Shown here: one piece after another, positions 33,610-46,822 of the stretch | Layout of the letters: each line of letters starts with the position of its first letter | Position numbering within the stretch: position 1 is the stretch's first letter | Source: Hofstenia miamia | Taxonomy: Eukaryota > Xenacoelomorpha > Acoela | Length of the DNA stretch: 64,000 nucleotides | Reading direction: 5' to 3' | Assembly (NCBI GenBank): GCA_004352715.1 | Contig: SCFE01000098.1 | Coordinates: forward strand, 144,503-208,502 | Program-made: the position numbers and the translations under genes | Notes under the pieces: generated by a model | Told to the model about the DNA's origin: nothing | The model's input: only the letters and a program-made list of their open reading frames with translations | Database searches by the model: none

Positions 33610-34690
33610 GCATATATATATATATAAGCTGTATAAATGTAGAAAAATTTTGATATTTTCAATGTATGTAAATTCCTTGTGCTAAGTTAATCAATTTTTC
33701 ATTTTTCGGTGAACTTAAGCTATGAATGCTTTAGTTTCCTTAATTACCTTATAATTGTATGATAGCTAAAATATATTAAACTAAAAGTAGATTTATATAT
33801 TCTTATCATGGTTTACATTCATGTGATATTTATCCTTACTTAGTATTCAAAAGTAAATAAGTAAGTAAACAAATATATTTATGTATAATTTTTCCTAATC
33901 TCAAACTGGATTATTTCTATAGCAGTATGTGTTAAGTTTCTCAAATGATATTTGTGTTTGAATGGCTTCGCAACTGAAAGGCTTGCCAATTTTATTACAG
34001 TGTTTTTTTACAATATTCAAATAATACAATTTATACTTAGATCTATATGACTCGTAAGAAACATCCACTTTTCAAAGTCAAGATTGAAATTTTGATTGTC
34101 GATTGATTTTTCTACCGATTTTCCATAATCCTGGTCACTAGTATATGCTCACACTTCGAATTCATTAGCTAAGCTAATACAATTCAAAGTTCACACTTAA
34201 TTTTCCATACATAGTATCACATAGAGTCCTCATCAGCGTTGTCAGTGGATGGTGCCCGTCCATGGGTTGGGTTGGGTTCATTTTTTCAAAAGATGGATCG
34301 GATTTGACATTGATAATATTGACTAAGTTTAACTATTATTTCATGATTTAAGTAAACACAAAGAAATTCTCAGGAAATTAAGTGACTTGTGTAAGCAGCT
34401 ATTTGAAAGTCTCTTTCAACAGCACTTCAATACATCAGATGAGGTGACAATATCAAAAAAGACATTGATAATTCTAACCTCAGGCTTAACTAGGGTTCTT
34501 AATATAGCAGCTGGGATCAGGTTAGGCCACATTTTGGTTATTGTTATTGCATTAAAAAATTGTCTCAATTTTTTGTAATCCAACAGGAAATAACCTCTAC
34601 GTACAGATGTTTTCGAAAAAAAATTTGCGTTTGCCACAATGTATATATATATATATATATAGATGTTAATAGTTAGAAAAATAGATTGTG
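32645..34690. other. Non-coding interval with weak transposase hints
   Basis: Around 33000-33165 a broken frame reads DRALIVGLRRS and, after a shift, LTIAQQCMQINPSAVSVVI, which is suggestive of a helix-turn-helix from a transposase but too short to call. A (TA)n tract lies at 33575-33626. A GC-rich word cluster, GGGTTGGGTTGGG, near 34263 may be one end of another hAT-type MITE. Short open frames have no domain. Confidence 0.4.
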
Positions 34691-34697
34691 TGGCATG

Positions 34698-34989
34698 CAG
34701 TATTGTCCATAGGAATGTTATTCCCATGGGAAAATTTCCATTCGAATGGGATATCACACATTTGTATTTCACATGGTATTCGAAACTTGATATTTTAAAA
34801 TAAATTTATTCTAAAAGTTAATAAAATCAATAAATTTTGTCGTTTTGCAGATCTCTTTGCACATGTAGTTCTATTTGAACTGTGTTCCATATTAATATTA
34901 TAATGGGTATCGCATGAGATGGGATGGGACAAGAATACATTTCCATGGGATGGGATGTAATAGAAAAATATTTCCCATAGACAAGGCTG
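34698..34989. mobile_element. Probable hAT-type MITE with ATGGGA repeats
   Basis: The ends are related as inverted repeats: CAGTATTGTCCATAGGAA from 34698 and the complement reading CAGCCTTGTCTATGGGAA ending at 34989. Inside both ends, repeats of CCATGGGA/GATGGGATGG occur. The flanking octamers (GTGGCATG, GTAGAAAC) match poorly, so the limits are less sure than for the other MITEs. Confidence 0.55.
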
Positions 34990-34999
34990 GTAGAAACAA

Positions 35000-36190
35000 A
35001 GAATGCATAAATTTTGCTAATAATTTCAAGCATTCGTTGTTTGTTAAGACCATTGTACATTACAAAAAGTCTCAGCTATATCAAAAATCCATGTGACTAT
35101 AAAACCCAAAATTTCAAGCCTTCATTCTTAGCACTAGGCATGTGTTTAAGGTTTTTGATAATAATGCTTACTTTAGATGCATATCAAATCAAATGATTAA
35201 ATATAACGTAAATATAAACGTCAACCACTAGCGCTGTAAGCAATAGAAGCCTAAGCAAACTATTTTAAAAATGTGCAACATTTGATAAATATTTTATCAC
35301 TATTTGATTATTTTCTTAACTAAGCAATTTTGCAGACTCTTCTTTAATGAGTCATTTCAGTTTCATAAAAATCATTATCCTGATGACTTCATAGTTTTTT
35401 CTTGTCTTACTAGTCCATGCATCGGAAATAATCTGGGGCTGTCACTGTTAATTGATTAACCGATTATTTTATGATAATCGTTTATGAATTTGAACAAATT
35501 TCCTAACTTATTAAAATATTTTGTTATTATTGCCGGTATTGAAGTTGGCCCACAGCAAGATCTACTAGCAGGTATTGGATGCAGTTATTATGTACGTATT
35601 TCCAAGTCTGTTGAAAAAATCCAAACTAAATTGTATCTATTGCTATTAATGATTTGAAAGATGTTAAAACAAACCAGATGGTTTGTTTCTTGTTCAATTC
35701 CCCATGCAACAAATTGATAACTGTGATGGTCCTAGGATTTTTATTGGAAAACATAAATGTGAATTGCTTTATAATTTAAGAGAATAGTTGTACGTATATA
35801 CATGGATTACATATGGATTAAGTAGTTTGCGACGTTAGGGTGTACTATTTTTAGAAGTAAACATATTGGCATTCCCTCTTTAATATTGTAATACTCTGAA
35901 TTCTTAGAATTATTATATTGCGTTTGAGTGCCGTTATTTGCTGCAGATGTAGAGACATTTCCGTCGGCTTACTTTTATGCGCGATTTTACTTCTGGTTAG
36001 TGAATTCCCTTGTTTGATTTATGTGACATTATCGCTACCGGTTACGCCTTCCCTATACACTTTTAATTTTCGGCATAATCACAACGCGTCATCTGGCCAT
36101 GGAAATAAATTCCTATGGATTTGCAGGTTAGCCTACTTCCGGAAAGATCCTGCAGCGATTGTCTCGACTCTGGTTGGCTGAGAAAGTCAT
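35000..36190. other. Interval upstream of the activin-like gene
   Basis: No gene is supported. From about 35930 to 36185 the composition shifts to higher GC, with many CG dinucleotides, right up to the TATA-like box. This is likely promoter or 5' UTR. A hydrophobic open frame there (35918-36181) is discussed under rejected items. Confidence 0.4.
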
Positions 36191-36194
36191 ACAA

Positions 36195-36203
36195 TATATA
36201 AAG
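36195..36203 (+). promoter_or_regulatory. Candidate TATA box of the activin-like gene
   Basis: TATATAAAG is a good TATA match, 16 bases before the first ATG (36211) and 40 before the second (36235). With a usual 25-30 base spacing, transcription would start near 36225-36232. That would make the second ATG the real start. Position and match only; unproven. Confidence 0.4.
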
Positions 36204-36210
36204 AATTGAA

Positions 36211-36544
36211 ATGCCTAGGTACTATCATTTGAAAATGCACAATTATCAATTTCTGTCAATTCTTCTTGTAATGCACGCATCTCAATCACTCAGTGATGAG
36301 GATGACAATATCATGAAATGTGGAAAATGTGGAGATAAAGCCATTGAAAAGCAGACGAGAATTGACCAAGTCACTGAAATTGTAAATCAAGAGGCTTTTG
36401 AAAGTCCCGATAGCATTACTAAAGAGGAGGTCCAGAAGGCTACAGAAAAAATGGCCGATGAAATAAAAGCACTCAAGCAGTTAACCAAAGACCACACACC
36501 AATTGAAATTTTTGGTGGATGGGTTGAATTAAATTTTCTAAAAG
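36211..36544 (+). CDS. Activin-like gene exon 1: signal peptide and N-terminal prodomain
   Basis: Starting at the second ATG (36235, residue 9), MHNYQFLSILLVMHASQSLS is a clear secretory signal. The first ATG (36211) puts eight extra residues ahead of it and may not be used. Then follows KCGKCGDKAIEKQTRID with a helical polar stretch (VTEIVNQEAF... TKEEVQKATEKMADEI). A Cys-x-x-Cys followed by such a helix is how activin/myostatin prodomains begin. The donor is AAAAG-GTATTT, phase 1. Linked to exon 2 by phase and family layout only, across a 12-kb intron. Confidence 0.65.
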
Positions 36545-39500
36545 GTATTTCCTTTTTTATATTTGCCTATCAATACATCGTTAGAGAAGCTTCGTTCATT
36601 TCAAAAGTTACGTGATTTAACTTACGGTTTAAGACAGTATTATGCTATACTGATTTGTAAATTTTAAGGCATAATATGGCCATATAGGAGAATTTTAGAC
36701 ATTTTTATCTAATTGGTGTTTTACTTAATGGTTAATTCCATTACGATTTTTGTTCAAAGCATGAAATTCTACAGTAATCATGTGGTGAAAGAATCAACCC
36801 AAACAAGAAAAAACTTTTAAATATCAACTTTTATGAAAAATTCGTATGTGTGTTATCGTATCTATATAAATCCATATGTTTAATTTACAGCTTTGTTTTT
36901 CACTGATTCAAATTTAGGTTTTCTTTATTTTAAAATTTGGATCTCATATACATTATATTGTGGTAATTGAACATTCCATAAAAAATTACCAACCTAGCCA
37001 CTGAAATACGGATATTCCGAAATTTATTGAAGAAAAAATCAAGCATAAATTGTAGTTCTTATTGCCTTAAGCAAAAATCAATGTTATTATTCCATTTATA
37101 TTAATGTTTATTCTATTAATGTTAATATTTTATTTTGTTATGCCTTATGTGTGAAAACAGATCCTCTTTAAGTCTACTTGTTATTTTTATAAGAATGAAA
37201 TGATTAAGTAACTATGCCAATAATAGTTACTGGAAAATAATATCAATTGATGTACTCTGTCAGAAATTCAATGTAACTATTTAAATAGGAGTATTTCAAA
37301 AAATTTGAAAAATAACCAAGTCTGCAAATCAGGTGAAAACTATGTTTATTGCATCATATTTTTCAAAGTTTGGCAAAGATGAATTTTGAAATTTGAATGC
37401 CTTGCAAACTTTGACTTGAAAATCTATACACTACTAAAATCAATGTTTGACTAGAACATTGAAATTTTAAATGTGATTTCATAGTTTGATTTTTTTTATT
37501 TTTGGTTCAAATTTTTGAATGAGATTGATATTTGATATATTTGCTCAAAACATATAGGTAAATGAAGCAACAATGCAATCCAAAGATGGATGCGAGTGCG
37601 GGTTTACCCACGCTGGGTGCTGTTTTACCCGCACCGCGCGTGTGCGGATATTTTTATTTTGTTACATGTGTAATAATAAACTTATACAAAATTAATTATA
37701 ATTTAAAATTCTTGAGTTTATGCATGAATTTAAGATATAAAGACATCATTTACTTAACATATTTCGGCATCCCAATGCCATTGTGAAAAAGGTTCCTACT
37801 ATAAAATTCACAAAATATTCATCAAATTAAATTTTTTTATATCTTCGGTAAATTTAATTTGTGTTTATATTCATCTGTATTGTTTAAGCTTCCTTCCTTT
37901 AATTTATATAAATTGATTCCATGATGCTTAGTTGAAAATTCTCAATTGATTGTCTTGGATAAAATTTCATATGTAAATTTCATATCACTGTTCTTTAGGT
38001 GATCGGAGATGGTCGATTGATTTTTGTGTTCTTCAATTCTTGATTATAAATTTCTTGATGTCTTTCCAAAGTTACACCAAAGTTGCAAGAAATTTCATAT
38101 TCTACTTTGGAAAGGTTTTCAATCTTGGTTTCTGTTTTTAGTCCTATTAGATGTCTTAGTTTAGAAATCCTATCTTTAAAAGTGATGGAGTGATTCTTTT
38201 CATATATTTCGATAATTTAATTGGCTTTATGCCTCGATATTCAATATTAAAGATGTAATTGTATAAGTAATCACTTTTTTGTTTTTAGTATCTTGAGTTT
38301 GTAGTAAGTCTTCTAATTTTTCTTTTATAATATTCATTACCCCTTAATATGTCGTTAATCTTTATGATTGATTTGTGAAGTTCTTCGTAATTTTGATCAA
38401 TAATGAAATGCCAATGTATCACACCATTGATTATGCACAAGTTACGTTTGAATGGTAGTTAATTACTAAATTTGTTTCAGTTGGTTTGTTGTAATATGAT
38501 GACATAAATTTGTTCTTTATTCTTTCAATGTTAATTGTCAGAAATGGTAGTCTTTTGTTGTTTTCTTCTTCGATGGTAAATTGAATTGCAGAATCTAAAG
38601 AATTCAAAGAAGGAAGTGTCTTTAACATTATATTCTGATCTAACAAGTATATCATCAACATATCGAGCATAGTTATGAAGTTTGCTCATTATTTTGGCAA
38701 AAATTCATTTTTTGGTTGGTCTAAGGAAATTTCCCATTGCAGCACGATTTACTTGTAAATAAAACTTTCCTTGAAATTCACAATGGGTGTTTTTTTGTGC
38801 AGAGAAATATCAATGTTTTCAAGGTTTCGTAGTCTAAGCTAAATAGTTTGATGTTATATTCTTTCAATAACGATATTGCATATTCAACAGCATCAACTAA
38901 ATGGACTTTGGTATACAAGCTTTTAACATCAAGTGAATATAATCGATATTGATAGACTGTTTTCGTTTTTAATTCTTCTAAACTGATTCTACATTGCAAT
39001 TTGTTCGGCTTTCTTGAAAACTAGATTATACTGTATTGAGAAGTTTTGATAATTTTTCCATCTATCGATCTATTATTTGATGCAATTGGTCTTAAAAGTA
39101 TCTCAGCTTTATGCAATTTTTCTACTCCTTACATGTGACATGCAAATCCACAACTAAAATTGATATTCTCATACATTGTTTTATTTATTCTATTTTGCGT
39201 CACTAATCTACGTAATACTGCATTGAATCTATTCTCTATTATAATAGGTGCGTCATTCTTGGAATTTAATATAAATACAAACTAAATTTACCGAAGATAT
39301 CATACAAAACTTTAATTTGATGAATATTTTGTGAATTTTCTAGTGGCAAACTTTTTGACAATGGCCAGGCCGAAATATGTTAAATAAATGATGCGTTTTT
39401 ATTTTTAATATTAATTATAATATGAATTCTATATAATATAATATATTTGACATTATTCACTCAATCAAACAAAATTTATAGAGAGTCAATTCGGGGATTG

Positions 39501-42500
39501 AAGTTTTTGGCTTAATTCCTTGAAATGATAGACGACATTAGAAAATTGCAGGTGTGTGGCGTGTGCGGGCCCACTTACTGCGGGTGCGGTGCAATGCGGT
39601 TATAAAAAATTAAGCCCACTTACATCTATGATGCAAACTCAAGTCATTTGTGCAAATGTGTAATTCATAAATATTCTATGCAGATATATGTAATGAAACA
39701 GTGATATAGAAAACCGAAAGCGAATTTTAGGTTACATAAAAATTCATATTTAGTACCTTGTCGTAAATCATTATTTTTTCAACATTAGGAAATAGGATTG
39801 CTACTTTATTTTAATTATTAAAGTTAATATTTAATAAACCAGATTAAAAATTGCATTGCAGTATTTCAATTATTTCGACAGCAACAGCTTTTTGATTTAT
39901 TATAATTGTAGTTTGTTTAACATTTTTCCGAAAATACTTGCTGAAATTTAAAATAGTAGTTTGTTTGTGGAGAATTAACTTAGGCTTAAATGTTTGAAAT
40001 TTTACGAAAGCTTGAGAATTTGATTTGAATGTCTTCAAATTAGAATGACATTAGTTAATCTTCCCCTCAATTACAGATTCGAAACCAGAATCCCAATAAC
40101 ATTTATGAAATAGGCAAATTCAATTTCTTTCGGCCTTGAGCTTTATTTTACTGTGTTTGTAATACGTTGGTTTTTCCTAATATATGTTACAAATTTAATA
40201 ATTATTTTATTATTCAATGTCAACTGCGTTTCGCCGCTCTTGGTTTGTATGTAAACTTTTGGATTCTTCTGCACATTTTTTGTGAGTTAGGATGTTTCAT
40301 ATTACGTTATGTTAATAGTAAAATATATTCATTCTAGTGTATTAAATTAATAGCAGTAACACATTTGAGACATTTCCAGTTTGTTAATGATTATAAAATT
40401 TGCTCCTGGACATCATTTAATGAGCAAGACCATAAAATGAAATGATGAATCATGATTCGCAACAATGCTGTCAATCAAAAGAGTAGTGAGCCCTTTTCTG
40501 GTAAATGAATAAATAAATATATATATATATATATATGAGTTCAAATAACAAATTTAGTACTTAGTTCTACAAGTTGAGTTTGTTCACTAAGGTCCATATT
40601 CATAAAAAGTAACTAGGTAGTATTTACTTGATTTCCCTAGAAGGAACTATATAGTAAGCATTTCATATTTACAAAAAATAAGACTAGCTAGTCTAACTTT
40701 GCAGTCCTATTCACAGTAAGTAAGAAGTATTTACTAGCCTACTACTTGAATATCAAGTAAATACTGTCTAGTAAATACTTACAAAATCAAGTCTGAACTT
40801 CTTCAGTTTGATCTTTAACATATTATTATTATCAATAAAAAGCAAAAATATTAAACAAAGTGCATCAACTGTGAAAAGGAAACCAATACATACATAGATT
40901 TATTGATTTAGCATATAATAATCAGTTTGTGTCAGACCTAGAAATAGTCCAGAGCAGACCGCGGTTCGTTCCCGTCCGGTACGGCCTAGCTCGTTTCAGT
41001 CAGATCCGGTCCTCAAATTTTGCGGTCCTGCTGGTCTGAGATTTTCCGAATAATATTGCAAATTTAAGAGTAATTTGTCATTCATTTTATATTTCCACAT
41101 CTAAATGGACAATACTATGCATGTACACATATTTAGCTGGAAATATGTATAATAAATAATTTATAAAAAAACACAAAAATCATTCGTAATATTAGTTAAT
41201 TATCAAAGCCAAAGTGGACCATTTTCAGTTCTGGTTTGTTTGTGTACTGAGATCAGTCCATGTTCACCCAGTATAGTTTCTAAAAATATTCTATTTCCAT
41301 CTAAAAGTATCGCCTCATGCATTTGATTTCTATCCCATTTGGAGAAAGAATTGCAGATTATCCTCCATCAGTTTCATAGCATTAAGATATTTATCCTAGT
41401 TTGAATATTGTTCCATTTTTTAACAATTGCTCAGATTCACTTAATAGTGCTTTGGATATATCCTCATATGCAGAATTTCTGTGTACTCATCCTGTTCTTG
41501 TACTATTATTTGATAAAATATTCTCTTTCATTTTTCAATTTCTTCCGGAAATCTTTTTCAGTGTTAGCGTCCATCTTTCTCTAGCACAAACAAGTAATTT
41601 TTGGGAAATTGTAAGAGTAAACAATACTTAGTCCTCAGAGTTTATTTTGATTTAATAAGCGGATTAGCAAATGACAATTGAAGTGCGGCATGTTCGACAG
41701 GAAAAAGTTGCATATATTAACTCAACTAAAAAATTTTCACTTTTAGTTCGACCACATTTTTTATTTTCACGATATAAAATGATGTACTTTCGCTAAAAAT
41801 GTATAATAATTAATGCTTAGTTAACATTAATTGTTTTTAAAACGCGCAATTGTTATAATGGATTTTTACTAAACTACTAGCAAGTTAAACTAGATAGTAA
41901 CACCTACCTAGTAAATACTAGCCTAGTAAGTACTATGATAGTATTTACTTGTTACTTTTCGTGAATACGAAATTCTAGCATTTACTAGGCTAGTATTTAC
42001 TAGATAGTACTTACTAGAGTTGTATTTACTAGCAACTAGTTACTTTTCGTGAATATGGGCCTACGTCATTTATATATGGTTTGGAATTGCAAATAATGTA
42101 TCTTCAACTTTTTAAAACAAACTTTATAGAAAATATATTGACATTGATGTAGATATTGACATAGATATCAGGGATGTTATGTTCACGTGTTATTTTGGGT
42201 TACCAAATATCTTGTGAAACTTTTTTTAAAATTTCATGGGTATCATTTTTTAATACTTATTTATAATTGCTCCTTTCTGTACCTGCATTAATGTATATCT
42301 GTTATATAAACTTCAAGTTTTGTACTTAATCGAAACTACTGAATATAATGGGAGAATAAAATAGATTACAACGGTATTGATAAGTACTGCGCAATTGCAT
42401 CAAACTTATTGTCAACCAGAAATGATCGCATCGAGTTAACTAGTACATGTATATATACTTAAGTATGAAAATTTGAAAGTATAATACTTTGAATATTCAG

Positions 42501-43077
42501 AGCCGAAATAACAAATTTAACATTTAGACAATTATAACCAATAAAATTCAGCTTATCTATATTTGGACAGAATACTAATAATATTTCATTAAAGTTTCAA
42601 TGATTTCTTCAATTCGAAAAGAGGAATTTCTGCTACCACATGCATTTTACAATCTCTACGGAAATGTCAGATTCAGTACATTGTCTATTAGCCCGGATTT
42701 TGCCTTAATGCGTGCACTTTTTTTTCTTTTGCAGGCAAAACCAATGGAAAATAAAAAATATTACTGAGTTATTGCATAAAATTGAGACCTGTAGGCTTCA
42801 ATGTGTATACAGTATGGATGGCTATCGCTGAGTAGGAAAGGCATTTCCGATGTGCTTCAAATACACATTACTCATAAATGCACGTGGTGTCCTTAAAGTT
42901 CGCGAACGTTAGCCTGCACTTAATTCTTGAGCTTCATAATTAAAAATGAATACTATTTGGCATTTTGATAAACTAATGACGAACTGCATAAGCCGATAAA
43001 CTTTCATTAACTGCCAATAAAATCGAAGTATTTTTCGAGATTGCTTAAGGACTTGTCTCTTATATATACATGTATGC

Positions 43078-43143
<66 letters not shown>

Positions 43144-45772
43144 GGCGTTAAAGAGTTTGGTGTACGTATATATGGTGCTAAGTAAAATGTGCATATTTAG
43201 CGCAAATTATGCACGTAAATTTTTCTCACTCAGATGTATCCAACATTTTATATGTATGTATTATTCACAATATATACACATAAAATATATGGGCTTGCTA
43301 AGAAAATTACTTTCTTCATACCAATAGGTGACCGGCGTTAAATATTATTTCTAAGGTAATCTCTCTCTCTCTCTTTCTCTCTTTCTCTCTTTCTCCCTCT
43401 ATATATATATATATATATATATACTGGGCTATCATAAGTTCTTAGCCAGAAGAAAAAATATGTCTTTAATTTCAAACTTTAATTACTCAACAGCAACAAC
43501 AAAAAATGATAATATTAACAACTAGCAAGTATGGAGTCGTACCTCCTTTTTCCTTTTTTAGTGCTTTTATGCGTTTATCCATTGTACCTACTTATCAATG
43601 ATTGATTGCTTCATGTTACCCCAATCTTTTAACAAGGTTGCTTTCAGAGTTGATACCTATGAAATCTTGCTTGCAGATTCCCGAAGCTTTCGATCAAGGA
43701 ACGTGCACCCAAACTCGTTCTCATACATGCATGTCTGGGCTTCCAGCCACCCAAGGTAATGACCTAATATCGTTTACTCTCTTGCATGATTGAGTTTGTT
43801 TGCTTGTGTGACAATCGCTCTATCTTATAGAAAAACATTTATTTATTTATCTATTTTATTAGATTCAAATACTAGTAATCTACCTTGCTTTACTATCTGT
43901 CTATATTTTTAGTCATTCATTCGTTAATCAACGAATATCCGCTCTTACCTTCTACCCAGCCAGCCACCCCCCCACACCAACCCACCCACCCCTCCATGTT
44001 TGATACTTACATACAAACATTCAGACTCCTATGTGTCTGTCTGACTCATACAAACATCTACCTTTCTTGTATTTTAATTCTTTTAATGCCTTTCTCACTG
44101 GATAGGGTGATATTTGCATGGAAGTAGCTACATCTTTGACACTTTTACATCGTTTTTTGCTTACTTCCTTTTTCATTGCTTCTTTCATTCGATCCGGCAC
44201 GATAGCTGTCTGCCTGAAGGGTGTCAGGCTTTATTCAATTAATTAATTAATTGATTGTTTGATGATTAAGCTTGAAACGCCTGGAAATTTCTCGATTTGA
44301 CTTGCCACACTGATGCCATCCAATTATCTGCCCTCGTTTAAATTCACAGATGTCTTTGTATCCTCGTGTTTTCATTGCTAAATCTTATTTAATCAGTATT
44401 CACAAGCAACATTTATATAATATCAACAAATTATATCAGAAAAAGAGGAAGTACTATTAAGAAAGAAAGAAATACAAATATATCGATAAAATCATAAGTA
44501 ACTAAAAACGTATGCTAGCTATATATATATATATATATATATATATCTAATTATATATATGTGTGTGTGTAATGGATTGGAGCTGGACATAGATAAGTGC
44601 CCCATGGGTCAATGGATAAGATGGGTCACTATGCCATGCACCATGCCCATCACTACTAATATTATGATATTCTACATGCAGTGGGAAAATATATATATGT
44701 ATTTCAACCCCACTCAGCCATTCAGTAATTGCTTAACTCCAAACGTCAATCTTATTATATAAATTAATCTAATAATTTAATATATAGTTGAGAAGACAAT
44801 CTTTCTCTCTTTCTCTTTGGCCCTTGCGCCTAACCGATAAAGCAAAGTTTTTTAGGTTTTTTGTTGTTGAATAGAAGGATTGGTAGGTATGTGAATGTTT
44901 GACAAAAAAAATTCACCATTAAAAACCATGCATGCGTCCATATCAAAGGCTTTCTATATTTCTTAACATGCTTGGATGAAATTGTGCATAAACATGGATA
45001 AAGCAGTTTATTACTTTAAAGAAACTTGTAGTAGAAATAGGGTTAAGAGCAAAATCTTTATAGCAATGATCCATTTATGGATGGATGCGGGTTGAACCCC
45101 CCCCCCATCAGATCGAATCAACTTTTTGTTAGGTGTGGGTGTTGTCGGGTTAAGTGCTCTTTTCATAAAATTAGGTCATATAGGGTCATTCAATAGTGGT
45201 GACATTAATTACATATATAAAAATTAGTGAACTATGAAGATGTTCGTATTCTTGCTATATACTATGTTCTACCATTCTATTAAATAAATTTTGTTACCTT
45301 TATTTTTGTATTAGTCCTATGCTTGTCAAATGTTTTTGAAACGTGGAATTTCCTCTTTAGGCTTAAATGTCGCAAGGTGGGTTGAATAGGGTCAAATTTA
45401 GGAAGAGTAGTTGGGTCGGATCGGATCAGGTAAATTTAACTCTCGGTTCGAGTTCAAAAAGCTTGACCCTTTTCAGCTCCTGGATTCATTCACTTTTGAT
45501 GGAGTAAAGACGGCTTTGGGGGAACGGGGTCAAACTAAATATTTATTAATGTCTACCAGAGTTGCTAACCGGGTAAAGGATTTGTTGGAGGGTCAGTCGG
45601 GTCACATTTTAAAAACAAATGATTGAAATAAATTTCACAAAGGTGCTCATTTGATTAATGTCAGTCTTATCACCACGTAATACTTGTATTACACAAATGA
45701 CATGTAAACAATTATTTTCAACTTCCACTAAGGAAAGCAGAGCTACAAAAGTAATGGTATCTAGAACCACAA

Positions 45773-45803
<31 letters not shown>

Positions 45804-46786
45804 CATGTTTATACATTTATATATATATATATGTATATATATATAAATAAATTGATCAATTGTACTATAGAAATCCGAGTACATGTGACGTTTTTTTAGA
45901 AATACAAAAGTGCAACTGATCATTTTCTGAAACAATATTTTCTTTATAAAATTGGATGTTTACCTACCATAATAATATTCAAAATTTTTTTAAGCAAATA
46001 TAAATTTATTGAAAATAAATAGTCATTTGTACATTTTACTAATATATCATTCAAAAAAATATGTACAACCGATGGTTTTGTATATTCTGCATATGTTCTT
46101 TAGCATATAGAACTGACTGCGTGTATCTATTTATATATATATATATATAAATTCAGTGTACTATATTTTACATGTGTTTATATTCTTTAATTGTAGAACG
46201 TATGAATTTCTAATAAAAATTGTTCTCATTTTCATTGTCAGCAAATGAATGACTGTTTAGGAACAGATGCATGTAAAGGTAATTATATGATATGCCTCAT
46301 TTGCTTTGCAACTTTAATCGCTTTTTTATAGCTGTGCATGCAACTAACAGTCAATAATTTTAGGGCTTATTAAGCAATTTACTGATGTTCTTGTGTTACA
46401 TGTATTGACAATAATACTATTCGATTCAAGTCTTTTTTACAATGAATTTAATATATTTTTCAGCTCATCCATTTTAGTTTTCATCTGTAACCTCATTAAA
46501 AAGGTCCCTAAAATATTATATTTGTTGTTGAATAGCGAATGCCTAAAAGCAGGGAACCACCCATGGACGTCGTTGATGAAAGACTAGTAGTGTTGTGGAA
46601 CAATTTGTCATTCTATGTAAGCTCTCTTTGTTTTCTGAGTATGTTGAATAATTGTATTTGGAAGAGAAACAAAATCATAATTTGCATCTAATTTACGCCA
46701 TGTTTCACACAATTTTAGAATGTTCTTTTTGGAGTACTTTCGTTATAAAAATAGGAGTTTGTTCTTTTCAAAGAACAATGTGTAAA

Positions 46787-46822
<36 letters not shown>

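Noticed and set aside
35918-36181. Hydrophobic open frame upstream of the activin-like gene
   Set aside because: No domain, no splice partner, and it lies where the promoter should be. The hydrophobic look may come from pyrimidine-rich sequence.
41401-41631. Open frame inside the Harbinger-like element
   Set aside because: I looked for a transposase or Myb-like domain on both strands and saw none that I could defend.
42721-42770. Possible extra exon of the activin-like gene after a TTTTGCAG acceptor
   Set aside because: All three frames meet a stop within a few codons or lack a donor, and exons 1 and 2 already join in phase without it.
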